From: Amoeboaphelidium occidentale
Taxonomy: Eukaryota > Aphelidiomycota > Aphelidea
DNA: 64,000 nucleotides
Direction: 5' to 3'
Assembly: GCA_023515795.1 (NCBI GenBank)
Contig: JALGPX010000007.1
Coordinates: forward strand, 203,844-267,843
Positions 35,532 to 44,713 of the stretch are shown here, in pieces (the stretch's first letter is position 1; each line of letters begins with the position of its first letter). Both the position numbers and the translations under genes were made by a program. A model generated the notes under the pieces. It did not search any database. It was given only the letters and a program-made list of their open reading frames with translations, and had not been told where the DNA came from.

Positions 35532-35671
35532 GTAAGTACAATTAACATCAAAAAGTGCGCAGTTGAAATGATGCTCAATTATCTACATTATCTGACTTTG
35601 TGATGTTACAATATGACTGATATCTGCGCACTGATTTACTTGAGTATACATGAACAGAACTAATTTCTTAG
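35532..35671 (+). other. Putative 3'UTR intron of uS13 hosting a snoRNA
   Basis: GTAAGT at 35532, a CTAAT branch-like site at 35660 and a CTTAG acceptor ending at 35671 delimit 140 nt, about three to four times the usual intron here. It begins 8 nt after the uS13 stop. AATAAA at 35702 is a plausible polyadenylation signal for the spliced transcript. The inner part is the candidate C/D RNA described separately. Confidence 0.55.
35554..35632 (+). ncRNA. Candidate box C/D snoRNA
   Basis: 79-nt element bounded by a perfect 9-bp terminal stem (AGTGCGCAG at 35554 pairs with CTGCGCACT ending 35632). Just inside the stem are a C-box-like ATGATGC (35568-35574, one mismatch to RUGAUGA) and a D box CTGA (35617-35620). 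Internal D' CTGA (35592-35595) and C'-like GTGATGT (35600-35606) are also in order. This is the arrangement of box C/D RNAs that guide 2'-O-methylation. Guide sequences would lie just upstream of each CTGA; I did not identify the rRNA target. Location in an intron of a ribosomal protein gene fits the usual snoRNA hosts. Confidence 0.55.
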
Positions 35672-35865
35672 TCTTCACAATGATCTCCTCTAAATAACCT
35701 CAATAAAACAGAATCCCTCTACGTTGCAAATTGTAAAGAATCCCAAATTATTCTGTTTAGAGCATGAGCTGAGGCATGTTGAAACCGCTCGCGAATAAAG
35801 GTTGATTTTTCGACGTTGCTCGAGCTTTTTTCAGCACGACGCTTTTTTCTTTTGAATTTCTGCTT
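35672..35865 (+). other. uS13 3' end and bZIP gene 5' region
   Basis: 194 bp holding the AATAAA at 35702-35707 and then AT-rich sequence up to the bZIP start codon. T-rich stretches near 35821-35850 precede the bZIP start. No further coding potential is seen. Confidence 0.5.
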
Positions 35866-36528
35866 ATGGAATCTTCACAAGAGGAATTTTTACGACTTTT
35901 GGATCCTTCCTTTTACAATTCAGCTGAAGTCCAGGGACATTCTTTTGGTGCAGCTGGCCCTGTTGTGAATGGGGCTCCGTTCTTAGATGCAAATGCCAAT
36001 GATGTGGATGATCTATTCAAGTGGCAGACGATCGATTTCAATTTCCCGCCTGCAACTGATGTTACCACTACTACCACCACCACCACCTTTAACCCTTCAA
36101 ATATCTCAGCTGGATCTGTTAATCCTGTCCTGTCTGCTGGAAAAGCGTTGAAGGCTTCAAGGGCTGATTTCGATTTCACCACAACTGGCCAAGATTCTGC
36201 TACTATTGTATCTACTTCAGCTGTTAATGATAATGATGTTCAAGAAGTCAAGAGAAAGAGGAACTGTGAAGCATCCGCAAGATTCAGGCAAAAGAAGAAG
36301 CAAAGGGAACAGGAAACTGAAATGAAAATGAAGGAATTATCAGCAAGAAATGAATATTTAGAAATGCGTGTTCTTCAATTGGAACAGGAGACCAAATGGT
36401 TACGTGGATTGTTACTGGAAAAGATTCCTACAGCTCCAACAAATGCTGCTCCTGTTGTTGCTGATGTTCCGGTGGGCGCTGCTGTTGTCGCTGTGAAGAA
36501 GGCAGGCGGGAGAAGCAGCCGACCATGA
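35866..36528 (+). CDS. bZIP transcription factor
   Basis: Nuclear DNA-binding protein of 220 residues in a single exon. The basic region KRKRNCEASARFRQKKKQRE (residues about 128-147) has the N-x7-R pattern (Asn then Arg) seen in the Gcn4/ATF4/Cys-3 type. A short leucine zipper follows (LSARNEYLEMRVLQLEQETK). The N-terminal 120 residues are acidic and Ser/Thr-rich with a run of eight Thr and a DDLFKWQTIDFNFP segment typical of activation domains. The C terminus is Ala/Val-rich and basic. Target genes cannot be inferred. Confidence 0.92.
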   Translation: MESSQEEFLRLLDPSFYNSAEVQGHSFGAAGPVVNGAPFLDANANDVDDLFKWQTIDFNFPPATDVTTTTTTTTFNPSNISAGSVNPVLSAGKALKASRADFDFTTTGQDSATIVSTSAVNDNDVQEVKRKRNCEASARFRQKKKQREQETEMKMKELSARNEYLEMRVLQLEQETKWLRGLLLEKIPTAPTNAAPVVADVPVGAAVVAVKKAGGRSSRP

Positions 36529-36579
36529 AATTTGCGTTGTTTGGGTCCCTTTGAGTTTCTACTGATTGTACAGTCGCAG

Positions 36580-38811
36580 ATGATGGCAGTAATAAATACA
36601 TTCTTATTTTGACTTTATTCTTTAGAGTGTGGCTCATTCCATTACAGCAATCGCAAGTGGTGGGCAGAATCCATTGAGCAAAGTCAAGGTTGGTTTATGT
36701 AGCGCATTTATTAAACGTAAGGCTGGTTTAGCTTCACTTTTGGACTTTGTAAATGTTCGAGGGCCCTGTGAATTGCTGTTGCTCAAAGACCTCGAAACGC
36801 TTCAGAATGGTGAACAACCTGGTAACGACGCAGATCTTAAGTGTTACAGCCTTTGTTTCAATGTATCTTTTGATTTGGATGGAAGTTATTCATGTTATGC
36901 TGCTGTAGATTTACAAAAATATCTCTGCGCTTGAAAATCATTTAAATAATGATGATCTGCTTCAGGCTGCTAAAGCGTCTTATGAATTGGTACGCTGTTA
37001 TTTGTGTGTGTGCGTTGTGAATGTTTAGAGGGAACAATTTGTAGATTTAGAGACCTATGGGCATGGCATTGAACATATCACAGAACCATTATATGTAATC
37101 GCTTATAAGATTCCATTTTAACAAATCAAAGGAGTATTTTAGTGAAAACGAAGCTTGTTTGAAGAATGGCATTGATCAGATTGCGCGCAACTTGTTTCAG
37201 GTTGAGCGATCATTTGGTCCTGGCTCTTTCGATTTGCGTGTACCTAGGGACATTCAGAGTATTCTTCAATAGTTCATGGAATTCTTACATGTAGTTCATT
37301 TATGTGGAAAACGGGTTCAAGTTCAATCAAAGCAAGTTGGATCTATTTTAATGGAATACCGTTTGAATAATGTGTTTGAAGATGTTATTAAAATGATGGT
37401 AAATATTGCATTGAAACCATTAGTCAAGAGACAAATAGTTATTGAAAAAATTATGAAAGGAGGAGCTTTCTTATGTTGCATTGAGTTTAGAAAACCATCA
37501 GACAATTTTAAGGTTGCCGAGTTGCTTGGCAGTGTCGTAAAATTTGCTCAGGCGATTAGCGAATCTTTATTTTCATCTGCTGAAGTAAAGTCGCAGTTTG
37601 GGAAAGAAATCAGACCTGTAATCGAGGAATTGCTGATGAAAGAATGCTTCTATGATGAAGTACCGGAATCATTCTCATCGGATGACTTTGAAGCTTACAG
37701 ACAGACTTTGATGAAGCCTTTTTTCGAATTTGAAAGACAAATCGCTTCATATGGTAATGTTATTAGTTTGTTTCTTCATAGTTTTAGGTTGGGTTGGCCA
37801 GAATTATGCTTCACGTTTATCCGATCAAGTTGTCGATATTTTCTTTGAGAAAAGAAAGGACTTCATCAAAGATGCTGTAGAGATTGTGCTCAACAATGGG
37901 GATCAGAACCTTGTTAGATTTGATCCAGCCTCACTTTGCACAGAAAATGAAAAATCGGGCAAGGGCAAATCTACCGGTGGAAAAGGGAAGAATGGAGGCT
38001 TGAAGGAAACGCAAGTTATCATGAAGTCTTGTAGGGTTATCTCATCTACATCCTTGATTATGGATATGGTTCAAGAGCAGATTTTACTCGGTCTTGATTA
38101 TTTTAATCATCCCAACAAGTAATTTATTCTATTAACCTGACATTTTTAGGTCATTGTCTTACAGGTTCTTCTTGCTAGCACGTCTTGTTGTTGATCATTG
38201 GGTTGCATTCCTTCTGAAAGGAAAAATGGATTGCTTTCGATCAAATCTTATGAATAAGTGTGCCGTATACACGGACTCAATGCATGGTGTTTACAGGCTT
38301 GCCAAAATCGATGCAATGGTCGTTAAGACTGGAAAGTTTCCATTAAATAACGACGGAAATCCGGTAGCCTCAGTCTTTGCAGACCTGTATCCATTCGTCT
38401 TAAGACAAGGAGAGTTGTCTCTTGAACAAGGCATTGTAAGTGTACTTTCTTAAAGTGTTTAATTCTTAGGCTGAAACTATCAAACGCATACAAGATGCTT
38501 TCGGTGATGACAATATCGCCTTCGCTCCAGAACACGTTTCACAAATATGCGAAGAGAGTTACAAAACATTCAAATACATGCTGTCTGATGAAGATTCTAG
38601 CAGGAGCATTGTCTTGCTAATTGAGAAGAGTGCAAGCTTATTGGTTGACAGGCACAAGCATGCTTCGTCAAGTCAAGAAAAGTTGCAACTAAAATTCTTT
38701 ATGATCAACTTCAAAACAAGGTGGATGGATGAATTGATAAAATTGTCTAGCTCTGTTAATGATCTCAATGTGAACGAGCTGGTTCCATCTCTGGCATCAA
38801 TAGATTTCTAA
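36580..38811 (+). CDS. ZW10/Dsl1 family tethering and kinetochore protein
   Basis: Homologue of ZW10, part of the NRZ/Dsl1 tether for Golgi-to-ER vesicles and, in animals, of the RZZ kinetochore complex. Nine exons: 36580-36588, 36626-36862, 36909-36989, 37029-37094, 37132-37239, 37273-37753, 37788-38118, 38150-38435, 38470-38811; introns of 31-46 nt; 646 residues. Alignable blocks from memory of human ZW10 are ALKPLVKRQIVIEKI, KPSDNFKVAELLGSVVKFAQ, CFYDEVPES, ASRLSDQVVDIFFEKRKD and the C-terminal VFADLYPFVLRQGE. The N-terminal exons are less conserved. A further 33-nt GT...AG segment within exon 2 could also be an intron. It is the most intron-rich gene here. Confidence 0.75.
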
Positions 38812-38874
38812 TCTCGCTTCTTGTGTGTTTGAATCGACATCAAAAGTTCTTGTTGCAACTTTCATTTAGAGCTA

Positions 38875-39108
38875 ATGTCCGAGTCAAAACTACAGAAATT
38901 GTTAGCCATCAATGAGCGCCTGAAGCAAGAGGAATCATTGGAGAGAATACTTGTATCCAAAGCAAGCAAAAAGTAAGACACTGAAGTTGAAACAACTGAC
39001 TCTAGCTTGGTGGACTATACCAAATCAATCCAAGATCCCCTGGTAAAACCCTCCCAAGACAATCCATTCAGCAAGAAGGCTAAATCGGGCGGATGTGTAC
39101 TGATATAA
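38875..39108 (+). CDS. Heterotrimeric G-protein gamma subunit
   Basis: Small membrane-anchored signalling subunit that pairs with G-beta. Two exons, 38875-38972 and 39006-39108, with a 33-nt intron, giving 66 residues. It begins MSESKLQKLLAINERLKQEE, the coiled-coil helix that packs on G-beta. After the intron come LVDYTKSIQDPLV and the conserved DNPF motif, then a C-terminal CaaX box CVLI preceded by a basic stretch (KKAKSGG). The terminal Ile/Leu-type CaaX suggests geranylgeranylation. A receptor-coupled G-protein pathway is implied, although alpha and beta subunits are not in this window. Confidence 0.9.
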
Positions 39109-39122
39109 TGATGATGAATATA

Positions 39123-39755
39123 TCACACTTTATTGTCAATTTGATCATCAATGTCTTCTTTGATAAGAACATAATCGATCTCACTGTTGCCAAAGTGGAG
39201 TAGATCATTGTTTAAGAGTTCATAATACCTTTCCCTGCTTACTTTGTGCCGGTTGATGTAAGTTGAGTTAGTTGAGCCAAGATCAATTAAGTATGGCTTG
39301 ACTACAGAAGCTGGACCTTTACTATCTTGCTCGCCAACCAAATCGTCCCGATGTTTTGAGCCCTTCTGTTCCGACTGTATCAGCCTGAATTGTATCGCTG
39401 CGTGCTGCTTCGACACCGAAGGGTGGTCCACTGGAATGTCCACAACCTTCGCTTCCCTTCCAATGAGGAACGACGTGTTCTTACTAAGTTCATAATTACC
39501 AACCTCCTGGTCGCCATTAAAAGCAAATATCCTCCATTTATCAGAAGGCAATCTCGCTTCTCTGGGAGGATGATATTTCAGTTCGATACCGTTGCGTTTC
39601 TGTTTTAAATCTTGCTGTAGAATCCCAGATGGTTCATAATTTGGGTTTTCCTTCTTTCCAGGCACAATGCTGTCCCCGTGTTCTCTGGGCTCCCTTGACG
39701 AAAAGGGCGGCGGAGATATCGATCGTTTTCGGTCCCTTTTGTTCTCGTAACTCAT
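39123..39755 (-). CDS. FHA-domain protein, SNIP1/Pml1-like
   Basis: Forkhead-associated phosphothreonine-binding protein of the SNIP1/Pml1 (RES splicing complex) type, 210 residues, one exon. The ATG at 39755 is chosen; an in-frame TTG lies further upstream. The N-terminal 90 residues are charged and disordered (MSYENKRDRKRSISPPPFSS). The FHA domain follows: FLIGREAKVVDIPVDHPSVS, KQHAAIQFR, then YLIDLGSTNSTYINRHKV and the terminal DLLHFGNSEIDYVL. GR, S..H and NST..N residues that contact phosphothreonine are all present. It is divergent from the DCN1 gene with only 30 bp between the two start codons. Confidence 0.92.
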   Translation of the reverse strand: MSYENKRDRKRSISPPPFSSREPREHGDSIVPGKKENPNYEPSGILQQDLKQKRNGIELKYHPPREARLPSDKWRIFAFNGDQEVGNYELSKNTSFLIGREAKVVDIPVDHPSVSKQHAAIQFRLIQSEQKGSKHRDDLVGEQDSKGPASVVKPYLIDLGSTNSTYINRHKVSRERYYELLNNDLLHFGNSEIDYVLIKEDIDDQIDNKV

Positions 39756-39785
39756 TTGTATGCTCTGCTGGAACGTTTCTGAGGA

Positions 39786-40671
39786 ATGTCGACAAGAGCA
39801 CAAAAAGAATCAATTAAAGAATTTGTATCCTTAACAGGTTCGACTGATAAAGTTGCGGCAAAGATTCTAAAAGAGCATAATTACAATCTGGAACGTGCGG
39901 CAGACGCATTCTTTAATGGAGTAACATCTTCTCATGCTGCGTCAAAGGGAAATAAAGCACGAGAATCTAAACCTTCAGCAGCTGATGAACAGAACCTCAA
40001 AGCACTGTTTGACAAATACAAAGGTTATTTCGATTTAAGGGAAATCTCACTGTGAAGATTCCGATGATTTTATATATGCTGAAGGCGTTGAGAAGTTGTG
40101 CGCAGATTTGGGCGTGGATCCGACTGATATCGTTCTTCTGGCCATTTCGCACGAATTAGCTTCAAAGCGCATGTGTGAAATAAGTAAGGAAGGATGGCTG
40201 GAAGGCTGGACAAGAAACAGTTGCTTCGATGCTGCGTCTATGAAGAATATTGTCGCAAGTTTAAAAGCGAAACTAAAGGCAGATAATTCATACTTTAAAA
40301 CAATTTACAAGTATTCATTCCAGCTGAGTTTGGATGAGAACCAAAGAAGTCTTCGTACGTGTTTTTGAAACAATAACGCTTACATCTCTAGCTTGCGAAA
40401 TCGCCGTAATGCTGTGGCAAGTTTTACTCAAAGAAAAATGCACGGACACACTGTTAAAAACTTGGTCTGATTTCGTACAAGAAAAGCATAAGAAGTCAAT
40501 ATCAAAGGACACATGGAATCTGTTCTTGGATTTTGTTTCAGCTTATGGAGACGATGTTACAAAGTACGACGATGACGGGTAAGTTTTAAAGCCATTGTTT
40601 CACTTATTGAAAGAGCATGGCCTGTTGTTATTGATGAATACGTGGATTACGTGAAGAGCCAAAAAGCGTAA
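39786..40671 (+). CDS. DCN1: DCN1-like cullin neddylation factor
   Basis: Scaffold-type E3 that promotes NEDD8 attachment to cullins. Four exons: 39786-40023, 40058-40354, 40392-40578, 40614-40671; introns of 34, 37 and 35 nt; 259 residues. The N-terminal UBA-like domain has [20 protein letters not shown] and [13 protein letters not shown]. The PONY domain follows: [57 protein letters not shown], then the terminal [16 protein letters not shown] that contacts cullin. The first intron has a GTTATT donor but restores the family alignment. A CUL4 gene, a probable client, lies 16 kb downstream. Confidence 0.94.
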
Positions 40672-40776
40672 AGCCCTGTTACCGTAGCCTCGCATGAACA
40701 ATAAATTAAATGCGGACCATAACATTCGTGTCATGTGTCCGTTTGGTTTTACCTCAATATCATCCCACGTTCTTTC

Positions 40777-41559
40777 ATGAGTATCTTGTTCTTGAGGGAA
40801 AGAGAAGAAAGTGACAAGTATGAGTCTCTGTTTAAGAACTCATTCAAAGTGACCTTTATTCCCGTTTTATCAATAAGCTTACGAAAGCTTCCATTTGAAG
40901 GGTGCATTGGTTGTGCGATATCAAAGAAGTATTCTGGCATTATTGTGACATCTGCAAAAGCATTTAGAGCTCTAGACACACAAACTGTTCATCAATCCTG
41001 TACAAAACATAATCAGACGGTAAATGTCTATGCAGTTGGTGACAAAACAGGAGTCGAAGCTTCAAGAGTGTTGGGGAAGTATTTTGAAGTCGTGAACGTG
41101 TTAGGCACAGAAAGTGGTTACGGAACTACGCTGGGTAATTTCGTTGTTAACAACCATTCTTTGGGTAATTCAAGCCTGCCACTGTTATTTCTATGCGGGA
41201 AGGAGAAACGTCCTGAGCTTCCGAGAATTCTAAAGGCAGCAAACATTGCATTTGAAGAGGTAATCACATATGAAACATGCACAAGACCCGATGCTGATAA
41301 GGAAGTAGCTGCATACTTGAATGATGCACGTGGATTCAAAGGTCCTAAATTGATAGTATTCTTCAGTCCTTCGGGTGCTAATGCTTTGTCGGAAGTGTTA
41401 CGCTCTCACTTGGATGATTGCCCCGACGACTTCAAAATAGCTGCAATTGGTAGCACCACTGCAGCGGAACTCAGACGAATATTTGGCGATATTGAAGTTA
41501 CTGTGCCTAAAGATCCTAGTTCTGAATCTTTATTTGCGGCAATACTTGCATCAAGTTGA
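40777..41559 (+). CDS. HEM4: Uroporphyrinogen-III synthase
   Basis: Haem-pathway enzyme closing hydroxymethylbilane to uroporphyrinogen III. Single exon, 260 residues from the ATG at 40777 (the frame opens earlier at a GTG, which is not used). Family features: LREREESDKYESLF near the start, GIIVTSAKAFRAL, YAVGDKTGVEASRVLG, FEEVITYETC, LIVFFSPSGANAL and AAIGSTTAAELRR. Overall similarity in this family is low but the order and spacing fit well. Its last nine bases overlap the last nine of the convergent phosphodiesterase gene. Confidence 0.93.
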   Translation: MSILFLREREESDKYESLFKNSFKVTFIPVLSISLRKLPFEGCIGCAISKKYSGIIVTSAKAFRALDTQTVHQSCTKHNQTVNVYAVGDKTGVEASRVLGKYFEVVNVLGTESGYGTTLGNFVVNNHSLGNSSLPLLFLCGKEKRPELPRILKAANIAFEEVITYETCTRPDADKEVAAYLNDARGFKGPKLIVFFSPSGANALSEVLRSHLDDCPDDFKIAAIGSTTAAELRRIFGDIEVTVPKDPSSESLFAAILASS

Positions 41560-42792
41560 CGAAAGCCTTTCGTAATGGTTCTTTGAGTTTTGGATCCTGG
41601 GTAAATAATCTACATTTAAATATTGAATGACCGTTAAAAACTTACATGTGCCTACTTCGGGAACGAATAAAGAAAGCGTCTGATAAACCGGAAGCAAGAT
41701 GAAACTTATAAATCCGACCTGTTCTTTGGGGATGTTTACAGTTCTCATCATATTTGGTGTCTTTGGAATATCAAGTTTCTGCTCCAAATCTCCCTGTCTA
41801 AAAAATTCCTCAAACAACAGGCTGACCCATTTCTCTGAATTCTCTACGTCCCGAAGCTCAACGCTGACATCAGCTGCCTTCATTAGTAACTGAAACAGAA
41901 CAAACTTATGATCATGATCATTCAAATCAAAGGAGCCTGAAGAGTGTAAGTTCTTAGCTGCGGATAGAATATCTTTCTGTTTGCCAATATCTGTCGCAGC
42001 TATACATTCGATCACAATTTGCCTAAAGTACAAATACGTGTCCTTATCCATATTTTTCAATAGATCGCTCTTTTTCAGTAAATAAAACAACTTTGAGCAA
42101 TGAAGATTCTCTAGAGGTGATTTATCATTATAAATTAAGGCTAAATCTGATCCCAGCGCAATCTGAAATGAATTGCTTAAACCAGGATGATCCAAATCAT
42201 GACCAAGAGCAGAAATTATCAGCGCAAACCTTTCCACAACAGTAAAAGTATTCAACAAAGATTCAGGCTTAAAGAGCAAACTGTACATCATTTGCGTAAC
42301 ACAGAACCCGTGCGAGAAGTTGTGAAAGGGATTGTTCTCGTTGTAAAGCCGACGAATGTTAACCAGAAACTGTTTCAGCTCCTGATCAGAAATATTCAGA
42401 CTGGAATACTCTGGGTTGGATGTGATCATGCCATGTAGAATAAGTAGATATTGATCTTCTGTGTATTCCCAATTGTTAAACGAAGGTTCGATCAGTTGAT
42501 CTTTTGCAGGCAGCACACACGTTGTAACAACATCATTCGGTAGAGCGAAATCGGTAATTTCCGGAAGTAATCGAAGGTTATAAGAGCCGTCGTTCTGTAA
42601 ATCTGTTAGAACTTCTGCGTCCACCTTAAGATCAACAATTTTGCCATTTGAGGATTCTATTTTAATGTCATAATACGGTAAAGCATACTCGGAAACTCGA
42701 GTTAGTCCAGCCAAAGCTTTGTAAACTTCTTGTGGTTTATTCTGTAAATCTACTTTGGCGCTGCGACCATGAAATAATAAAACAACTTCCAT
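41551..42792 (-). CDS. Class I 3',5'-cyclic nucleotide phosphodiesterase
   Basis: HD-domain phosphodiesterase hydrolysing cAMP or cGMP. The catalytic domain occupies residues about 120-400: NPFHNFSHGFCVTQ (metal-binding HNxxH), LGHDLDHPGLSNSF (HD and HDxxHPG-type), LLMKAADVS (second metal Asp) and EQVGFISFILLPVY. It is most like the PDE9/PDE1 group by motif spelling; nucleotide preference is not predictable. The N-terminal 110 residues are unrecognised. One probable 36-nt intron (41610-41645, GTAAGT...GTAG) lies near the 3' end; its length is a multiple of three and has no stop, so 413 residues unspliced become 401 spliced. Confidence 0.94.
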   Translation of the reverse strand: MEVVLLFHGRSAKVDLQNKPQEVYKALAGLTRVSEYALPYYDIKIESSNGKIVDLKVDAEVLTDLQNDGSYNLRLLPEITDFALPNDVVTTCVLPAKDQLIEPSFNNWEYTEDQYLLILHGMITSNPEYSSLNISDQELKQFLVNIRRLYNENNPFHNFSHGFCVTQMMYSLLFKPESLLNTFTVVERFALIISALGHDLDHPGLSNSFQIALGSDLALIYNDKSPLENLHCSKLFYLLKKSDLLKNMDKDTYLYFRQIVIECIAATDIGKQKDILSAAKNLHSSGSFDLNDHDHKFVLFQLLMKAADVSVELRDVENSEKWVSLLFEEFFRQGDLEQKLDIPKTPNMMRTVNIPKEQVGFISFILLPVYQTLSLFVPEVGTCKFLTVIQYLNVDYLPRIQNSKNHYERLSST

Positions 42793-42814
42793 CGCTTAAC
42801 GAAACAAAGAAGTT

Positions 42815-43667
42815 TCACCTTCTTTCGCGGCCCCTTTTCTTAAATCCTCGATTATTATCACCATTCGATGCGTATCTTCGGGCGCCCTTGTTGTAATTAT
42901 TCATGTTTGTTGCATGGGCTGGATATGATACAGATGGTGCAGCTTTACTGGATGCCTGATCGCGCCTAATGAAGCCACTACTACCGGCTCCTCCACCAGA
43001 CGGCCTTTGCACTCTGTCATACTGCTCACGGTTTCTATCATTATTTAAAGAATAATTGGCTAATAGACGCCCTTTGTATCCTATCCTGCGCAAAGCATCG
43101 TAAGTGGCTAACGGCGAGAAACCTTTGGTGGTCCTGGGTCGATCTCTCCGGAACCCATTCGCATCGCATATATCGCCACAATGGCCCTCCTCCCCGCATA
43201 CAAAACAATAAACCTGAACTTTTCCGTAATCATTCTCGCTACTCCTCTTATAAACCTTCCAGATATCTTGACACTCTAACTCTGAATGTCCATCTAAATC
43301 ACATCTTTTACAATAGCTTGATGATCTATCTCTGGGACAATCATTGCGTATATGTCCTGGGCGATAACAATTGAAGCAAGACACTCCAGCGTTGCAGTGA
43401 AGTGGTTCGTGATTATTAGAGCCGCATATGTAGCAGCTTTTCTACAAAGCATTAGGTAAATAGTAAGTATAAAGTACTTCTTCTTTGCACTCAGATTTAA
43501 CGTGTCCCTTCTTTCCGCAGTTAAAGCATGTGATCTGTTCATGTGCCTTAGCCTCATCCAAGAAGTATCGCTTCGTTTGCTAAAAGGTCATGAAATATCA
43601 TCAGTTAGAATACCTTTGTGTGTATTAGCTCGTCAGCCATGGAAATATCATCTTCTGTGCTTGACAT
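42815..43667 (-). CDS. CCHC zinc-knuckle RNA-binding protein, Air1/2-like
   Basis: Probable RNA-binding subunit of the TRAMP nuclear RNA surveillance complex. Three exons: 43667-43614, 43579-43478, 43441-42815; introns of 34 and 36 nt; 260 residues. Five successive C-x2-C-x4-H-x4-C knuckles are readable: CFNCGKKGHVKSEC, CYICGSNNHEPLHC, CFNCYRPGHIRNDC, CKRCDLDGHSELEC, CFVCGEEGHCGDIC. Five tandem knuckles with an unstructured basic tail (GFKKRGRERR) match Air1/Air2 and ZCCHC7. It ends 22 bp before the phosphodiesterase start and is divergent from the pseudouridine synthase gene by 44 bp. Confidence 0.9.
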
Positions 43668-43711
43668 GATCGTTCAGAAATTGTCAAATTTTCTATTGCG
43701 CACGAAGACTG

Positions 43712-44713
43712 ATGGTTGATGAGAATGATAGCGATGACTTTTTCTTTAAAGATGGTCTCCGCCATGTGAAGCCGTACACGTTCCAATATCACTCATATGC
43801 AAAGCGGCGGTGGCTTGGAAAGAAGCTTCTGGACGTGTTCAAGGAAGAGTTGGTTGAAGAGCATGATACATTTTTTCAAGAGGCCATAAGTGAAGGCAGA
43901 GTTCAGGTGAATGGGAAAAATATAACTCTTGATTATCAGCTGAAAGATCTAGACTATATTACGCACACAATTGTTCGAGACGAACCGCCTGTTCTTGCTG
44001 ATGAAATTGAAGTTGTATACGAGGATGAACACATTATTGTTGTTAGTAAGCCTTCATCTATGCCCGTGCATTCTTGTGGAAGATATCATAAAAATTGTGT
44101 TCTGTACATATTGGAGGCAAAGCTTGAACGGAAGCTTTTTTTGGTTCATCGTTTAGACCGATTGACCTCTGGTATCGTGATGTTTGCTAAAGATAACAAA
44201 ACAGCTCAAGAAATTTGCAAAAGTATCGTAGAAGGGAATGTAGAAAAGGTGTATTATGCGCTTGTGGATGGAAAGTTCCGTGATGAAGTTACCATTGATC
44301 AACCATTAAAAACTATAATGTTCAAAAGCAGCATCAACATGGTGGCACCAGATGGCAAGGAATCAGTCACGCATTATAAACGAATTCATTTTGACGGAAA
44401 ACACTCTTTGGTTGAATGCAGGCCTGTAACAGGACGTTCTCATCAAATCAGAGTTCATTTACGCTGGCTTGGATTTCCGATCGTGAATGACGATATTTAC
44501 AGAGATAGCAAGATCTGGGGTGAATGCGACTCCGCCGATATTATTACTGAAGAAGAGATTATTGAGCGATGTGCAGATATTCAAGACACTATTGAAAGGA
44601 CTCGGAAGTCCATGGGAATTTGCTTACATGCCATTCAGTACCGTTACAAAGATTTAGTTTTCCGTTCCAAACCACCATCGTGGGCAAACTTGTGTGAGGA
44701 CACCCGAAAATAG
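43712..44713 (+). CDS. RluA-family tRNA pseudouridine synthase (Pus8/Pus9/RPUSD2-like)
   Basis: Isomerises uridine to pseudouridine, probably at tRNA position 32 by analogy with Pus8/Pus9. Single exon of 333 residues. The N-terminal region has an S4-like segment (EAISEGRVQVNGKNI). The catalytic motif is FLVHRLDRLTSGIVMFAK with the essential Asp. Further family blocks are VVSKPSSMPVH, ALVDGKFRDE, CRPVTGRSHQIRVHL and GFPIVNDDIY. The C terminus (AIQYRYKDLVFRSKPPSWA) is the usual eukaryotic ending. No deaminase extension is present. Confidence 0.95.
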   Translation: MVDENDSDDFFFKDGLRHVKPYTFQYHSYAKRRWLGKKLLDVFKEELVEEHDTFFQEAISEGRVQVNGKNITLDYQLKDLDYITHTIVRDEPPVLADEIEVVYEDEHIIVVSKPSSMPVHSCGRYHKNCVLYILEAKLERKLFLVHRLDRLTSGIVMFAKDNKTAQEICKSIVEGNVEKVYYALVDGKFRDEVTIDQPLKTIMFKSSINMVAPDGKESVTHYKRIHFDGKHSLVECRPVTGRSHQIRVHLRWLGFPIVNDDIYRDSKIWGECDSADIITEEEIIERCADIQDTIERTRKSMGICLHAIQYRYKDLVFRSKPPSWANLCEDTRK

